From: Chiridota heheva
Taxonomy: Eukaryota > Echinodermata > Holothuroidea > Apodida > Chiridotidae
Direction: 5' to 3'
Assembly: GCA_020152595.1 (NCBI GenBank)
Contig: JAIGNY010001857.1
Coordinates: 1,170,001 to 1,234,000, forward strand
Length of the DNA: 64,000 bases
Shown here: positions 59,450-64,000 of the stretch, in pieces
Layout: each line of letters opens with the position of its first letter
Position numbering within the stretch: the stretch's first letter is position 1
Program-made: the position numbers and the translations under genes
The notes under the pieces: generated by a model
The model's database searches: none
What the model saw: the letters and a program-made list of their open reading frames with translations, nothing else
Told to the model about the DNA's origin: nothing

Positions 59450-60192
59450 AAATGACTTAAATCCAATTGATCATTCTTTAGATACTGTTATTACAAACTT
59501 TTTTCAGCAAAATCATATTGGGCCACGCCCACTTGCATATTATTAAAATTTAACATTTTAAAATCATAAACATGTACACATTAGCAAACATCATAACTGT
59601 ACCAAATATGAAAGAAAAAATATATGTGGTTGTTATAATATGAGCACTCTAAAAAATGTACGTTACGCCCCACCTACTCATTAATATGCATGACATAACC
59701 ACCAAGAACAATAGGGCACATCTACGGACATTGAACTATCTGTTTAACACATATGACTTGAATCCAGTTCATCATTGTTTAGATATCATGTTTATCAAGC
59801 TCTATTCAGCAAAATCATATTAAGCCCCGCCCACTATGTATATTTATGAAATTCAATGTTTTCATACCATGGACATGTACACACTAGCTAACATCATAAC
59901 TGTGCCAAATATGAAACAAAACAGATATGCAGTTGTTATAATGAGAGCACTTCAAGATTTTTACATTAAGCTCCGCCTACTCATTAATATGCATGACATC
60001 ACCACTAAAAACAATAGGGCATATCTACCGATCATGGGCTGTATGTATACCACATATGACATAAATCCACAATACCGATCTTGAGATATCGTGTTTACGA
60101 GCTGGCCATTACATATCTACACACACACATGTACATACACACATCATCATGACCGCATAGGTTCCTGATGCTAGCGCATCGGAATCAAAAAG
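59450..60192 (+). repeat. Dispersed hairpin-ended repeat, third copy
   Basis: Two tandem units of about 310 bp, each with CCCGCCCACT, CATGGACATGTACACA-like and CTCATTAATATGCATGACAT motifs. It ends with an AC-rich run and the hairpin GGTTCCTGATGC, short loop, GCATCGGAATC (60160-60185). Confidence 0.65.
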
Positions 60193-60304
60193 GTAATGAT
60201 TCTGCTGAAAATAACGACATGTTCCTGCAACGCCTGTAATCAATGCCCAGGGATGAAATCTGTGAAAACAGTGATATCCCCATAACAGAGATCCAGACTG
60301 ACAA

Positions 60305-60567
60305 TTAAGCATCAATAACATGTTGCAATCATTGTGAACACAGCTAGGCCAGGCAATGGCAGAAAGAGCTTTTACTTGTGACTTTTGTAACAAACATTTT
60401 TTTACAGTTGTAGCAGCTAGTAAAGATGCAGCAGATTTATTGCTTGTTTGGGGAGGATGGCTCTTAGCACAAAACGTGCCTGAGGTCAAACTGATAAGAA
60501 AGACATGCACAGTTGTAAGCAAAATAAAGTAAGGGTGATTTATTGTCTGAAAAATGTGTAATTGCAT
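60305..60567 (-). CDS. Weak candidate first coding exon (signal peptide, cysteine pairs)
   Basis: This is the longest open frame in the window that is not a tandem repeat; it is open on the minus strand from 60714 to 60109. From an internal Met at 60567 it reads MQLHIF, then a hydrophobic stretch FILLTTVHVFLISLTSG that could be a signal peptide, then cysteines in KKCLLQ and PSCVHNDCNMLLMLNC. The cysteine-rich end is loosely reminiscent of PAN/apple-type modules but too short to assign. No strong splice donor is evident. The frame runs at its end into a dispersed repeat (below 60190), and its upstream part overlaps a transposon-like end near 60617, so only the middle could be real. Chance openness is a reasonable alternative. 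Function unknown. Confidence 0.2.
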
Positions 60568-60829
60568 ATCAAAGGATTTTGAGGAAGTACTCTTTTGGAA
60601 TGCATATGGTATGCAGGGACGTAACTTTACTTCCAGGCCAGGGGGTGCAAGTCTAAATTTGCATTTGCCCCACGTATTAAAAAAAGATAAACATGTGTCC
60701 ATACAATCACACAATATAGATTAATTGGGGACAAATCACTTCCCACCCCCTCCCTTCCTAACAATGCGGTCAAACTAAAGTGTTAAAAACGGTACTGTGT
60801 AACACCATGTGCCCGCTTACGGGCCCCTG

Positions 60830-61580
60830 GTGAGGCCAATAGGACAAAGTCTTGGTTGGGGTCCAGGGGGCAAAGCCCCCGGAAGCTCCGAAGATTTCTT
60901 GTTTTGGATGCTTCAAAATGGCTGAAAATCAACACAAAAAAAACATTCAATAATTTGATTGATGAAAAAAAGACAATTTTTATTCTATTAAAATCTACTA
61001 AGATAATCATTTGGGTTACCATTTCTAAACAGGCAGAGGGGAAATTGTCCCTGCAAATTTGATAAATTCAGGCAAAATTATGGGGTTCATGGATGAAGCC
61101 TTGTAAGCTTTAAAGATTTCTTGATTATAATGCTCCAGAATGGTTTAAAATCAACATAACTTTCCAAAATGTAGGTGATAAAGAGAAGATAATTTCAGAT
61201 TCTATTGTTAATATCTACTCGGATAAAAATGACCATTTCAAAACAGGCAGAGAAGAAATTTACCCTGAAAATAGAGAATATTTGGTCAATATTGTGGACT
61301 GGTGGGCAAAACCTTGGAAGGGGTCCGGCGGCATAACTCTGGAAGCTCTGAAGAATATTTGTTTTTGATGCGCAAAAAATGATTTAAAATCAACACAAAG
61401 TTCCAAAATGTATATAAAAAGAGGACAATTTCAAATTCGAATGTAAAAACCTACTGTGACTGGATATTGCATGTGGGATACCATTTCTAAACAGGCATAG
61501 GGCAATAGGAGACTTTCCCTTGAAATTGAGAAAACTTGGGCAAAATTGTGGGGTTCATGGACGAAGTCCTGGTCTGAAGC
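60830..61580 (+). repeat. Diverged repeat of about 230 bp, four units
   Basis: Unit starts near 60855, 61078, 61310 and 61548 carry GGGTCCAGGGGGCAAAGCCC-like or GGGGTTCATGGA sequence. They continue with GAAGCTCTGAAGATTTCTTG, GACAATTT and ACCATTTCTAAACAGGCA. Confidence 0.7.
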
Positions 61581-62239
61581 TTTCTAGTTTTTGATGCCCC
61601 AAAATGTCAGATGTACATACATCTCAATCAGGTCATGCCCAACTCTGATAGATATTAGAATCATGTTCTCCCGCAAAGTACAAATTACAAATTACAACAA
61701 AAACATGTATAGCCTACAGTAGTTCGTTAAACTTGTAACGTACGAATGAGAATATATCTGTATACAGTAGCTCAAAATCTTAGAATGATAGAATACACAA
61801 AGACTTTGAGGAATCTAAAGCTATGGCATCACAACTAGTCTGATTTCAGTCGTTTCTATACAAAGGATACCAAATTTTTAACTTGAACATCTCAACGGAA
61901 TAAGATTTTTGAATGCTTTCTTCACTATTTTGTTTCTTTTAACGTCCTCTTTCATATAAGATACGACTTGCCTGACCCCTAACCTAATCCTTTAAAAAAA
62001 ACTGCATCAATTACAACTAAAGTTAGTCATGCATGCTCACTCCAGACCAATAACGTAGCTCTAAATGCTTTAAACAGTCAATTATTGTTGCTCTAGGCTT
62101 TCTGCTTCACCATGCACCTAAACTGATAAGGCAAGCAAATACACTGTGCTTGCTGGTTAACAATTAATCATTTCATTGAGTCAGTGGAGCGGAAAGTTCA
62201 GACAGGACTATAGTATCACAGAAATGGTTGTGGTTTTTG
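61581..62239. other. Non-coding spacer between inverted repeat blocks
   Basis: Nothing recognised. Confidence 0.4.
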
Positions 62240-62540
62240 ATGGGCAGCAAGATTAGGCTTTCTGAAATCCGCCGTATTTTGATAAATTGTAGTAACGGTA
62301 GTTCACAGCATGTGTTGATTTTAAGCCATTTTGGGGCATCAAAAACAAGACATCTTCAGACCAAGGATTCTCCCATGAACACCTGCACAATTTTGCTCTA
62401 TAGGTCAGTCTCAATTATCAGAAGAAATTTCTCTTCTGCCTGTTTAGAAGTGATAACCTATAGATATTAAGATGAGAATGAATTTGAAATTATCTTCTTT
62501 GATCTTAAGCCATTCTGATGGAACAAAAACAAGAAATTTT
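62240..62540 (-). repeat. Inverted copy of the 60830 repeat family
   Basis: TTAAGCCATTTTGGGGCATC, AAAAACAAGACATCTTCAGA and CTGCCTGTTTAGAAGTG are reverse complements of motifs in the 60830-61580 units. Confidence 0.65.
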
Positions 62541-63039
62541 CAGAGCTGTATTTCACAAAAAAACACAAAAATAAAGGTATAAACATTATTTTCCTACAAT
62601 TTTGTTTCAATACTAGCCCACTTTTTTGGCCAGCAAAAATTGGAATTGCCGGACAATTTTTTTTTTGTTCTTTTGGGATGGTGTTGCACCCCCCACACCC
62701 CTTCTTACATTACGCCCCTAATCATCTTGGATATCTCATGTGCTTGAAAAGGAATTTGGTGGTTGTATTTAGTAAGAGTACCTCTATAATATGTACTTCA
62801 GCTGGGTGCTCCTTTAATCAAGCCACCAGCTGGCAACAAGTCTGCAGAGAGTCCCTTGTTCCTCATACTGGATATGTCATACAAAAAAAAAAAGCTGTAA
62901 AAAAACTCTAATAAAAGCTGAAAATAAATCCATTTTTAATTAAGCTTTTTTAATTATCATTTCTAATGTAAAATTCTTTTGTTGAAGATTTTCATCACCA
63001 ACAACAACGATGAAAATGATTTGCAATAACCTTTGCCAA
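62541..63039. other. Non-coding stretch with a possible hAT-like end
   Basis: CTTACATTACGCCCCTAATC near 62705, after a C-rich tract, resembles a degraded hAT-like right end. Nothing else recognised. Confidence 0.4.
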
Positions 63040-63292
63040 CATTTAACATCACCCCTTGCAACGAACCCCAAACTGCAGATATATGTAAAGCCTTACTGTA
63101 TATGTTGAAAACGAAAATAATGTATGTGTTGAGAAAGAAAAACAAATATTCACTGAGCACATTTAACATCACCCCCTTGCAACGAACCCCAAACTGCAGA
63201 ATATGTAAAGCCTTACTGTATGTGATACTAGATATATGTTGAAAACGAAATTAATGGATGTGTTGAGAAAGAAAAACAAATATTCACTGAGC
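63040..63292. repeat. Tandem duplication of about 119 bp, two copies
   Basis: Copies start ACATTTAACATCACCCC at 63040 and 63159. The second has an extra piece, GATACTAGATAT, near 63225. They are otherwise nearly identical, ending AACAAATATTCACTGAGC. Confidence 0.93.
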
Positions 63293-63928
63293 AGAGAGCC
63301 AAGTATGGAACCTCTGAAAACATGTAGCATATGTCTTATTTGTATGTACTGTGGCTGGCCATGTAATTCTTTTTGGGAACAGCTGTTTATTGGAATACGG
63401 TTTTTTATCCTATTCAATAATTTAGACTTGTTTTATATTTGCTAGATGCTAAAGTAAAATGAAATATAAAATTCATAAAAATCCCACAAAAGTGCCATCC
63501 GTTTTTAATTACGAAAGTTTTTCACTCCTAATTATGCAGATGTCAATGTCCTTAGCTGTCATTTTCTTTAATACACAAATCCTGACATATTCCATTACTT
63601 ACAGAGCTCTTGACTGGTTTTGATATAGTAGTATAACATTTTATTGTTATGACTGGGGTTGGGGAAATGCAGACATACAGAATATGGGCTCCTGAAGGGG
63701 AGGGCTAAAACATGCTTATGACCACAATTTGGCAATGTATGAACAGGACAACAGGGTAAATATTTATGAAATTCTTGATATTTCTTTCCTTAATTTGAAT
63801 GGTCTAAAACATGCCAAAAGGTACCTACAAAATCAATGTCATGTAAGAATCGTGCCCTACGTCAGCAATGTTCTGGTTTTTCCACATGTTAGAAAATCGA
63901 ACATCAAGACCACCAAAATTTTAACTTA
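63293..63928. other. Non-coding stretch
   Basis: Nothing recognised. Confidence 0.4.
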
Positions 63929-64000
63929 AAAACATTAAAATTTTTAACATTAAAAACATTAAACATTAAACATTATACATTGACATTATACATTAAACTT
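63929..64000. repeat. ACATTAAA-type AT-rich tandem repeat, cut by the window end
   Basis: Irregular repeats of ACATTAAA and ACATTATAC run to the window edge. Confidence 0.8.

Overview
This 64 kb window is eukaryotic, from the genome of an invertebrate animal. I found no intact protein-coding gene, rRNA, functional tRNA gene, operon or CRISPR array. The base composition is AT-rich. It holds remnants of animal-type transposable elements: Ty3/gypsy pol, three LINE 3' ends, tRNA-derived SINEs, TTAA-bounded MITEs and hAT-like short elements. The repertoire suggests a marine invertebrate, perhaps a non-vertebrate deuterostome such as an echinoderm or hemichordate. That assignment is inference and rests on no single decisive marker.

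The dominant feature is tandem repetition. About nineteen minisatellite or satellite arrays, with units from 13 to about 264 bp, cover roughly 16 kb, a quarter of the window. The largest are a 21-bp unit array (10998-13266), 39-bp unit arrays (2741-3800, 19947-21575, 34604-36215, 46228-47204), a 15-bp array (53112-54136), a 31-bp array (54386-55233) and a 19/24-bp composite (57126-58136). Almost every long open frame here is one of these arrays read through. Units whose length is a multiple of three stay open in several frames on both strands, so these are not taken as genes.

Layout. 0-9 kb: a broken Ty3/gypsy pol on the minus strand beside a foldback repeat, a 39-bp array, nested hAT-like elements, a minus-strand LINE whose reverse-transcriptase reading frame has been interrupted by a 53-bp tandem expansion, and a MITE. 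9-15 kb: a 17-bp array and a roughly 100-bp repeat family occur in opposite orientations on either side of a 3-kb TTAA-bounded element that carries the 21-bp array; a small relative of that element lies at 14681-14969. 15-22.2 kb: a degraded coding remnant (16392-16860), a hAT-like element, a second LINE 3' end, a 39-bp array with higher-order structure and another MITE. 22.2-34 kb: mostly unannotatable sequence with a TTAA MITE, 40- and 41-bp arrays, tRNA-derived SINE sequence and a four-copy 264-bp repeat. 34-47 kb: a SINE insertion with a target-site duplication, a 39-bp array with higher-order structure, a dispersed hairpin-ended repeat, a GC-rich 13-bp array, a third LINE 3' end, and 16- and 39-bp arrays. 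47-64 kb: 23-, 15-, 31-, 22-, 19/24- and 31-bp arrays, further copies of dispersed repeats and one weak candidate exon (60305-60567).

Nothing here acts as a pathway. The biology visible is transposon insertion followed by local tandem amplification. The best examples are the 53-bp array grown inside LINE coding sequence, the 21-bp array inside a TTAA element, and a SINE insertion whose unoccupied paralogous site is also in the window, 17 kb away. I did not find evidence of a new biological system in the sense of a gene set.
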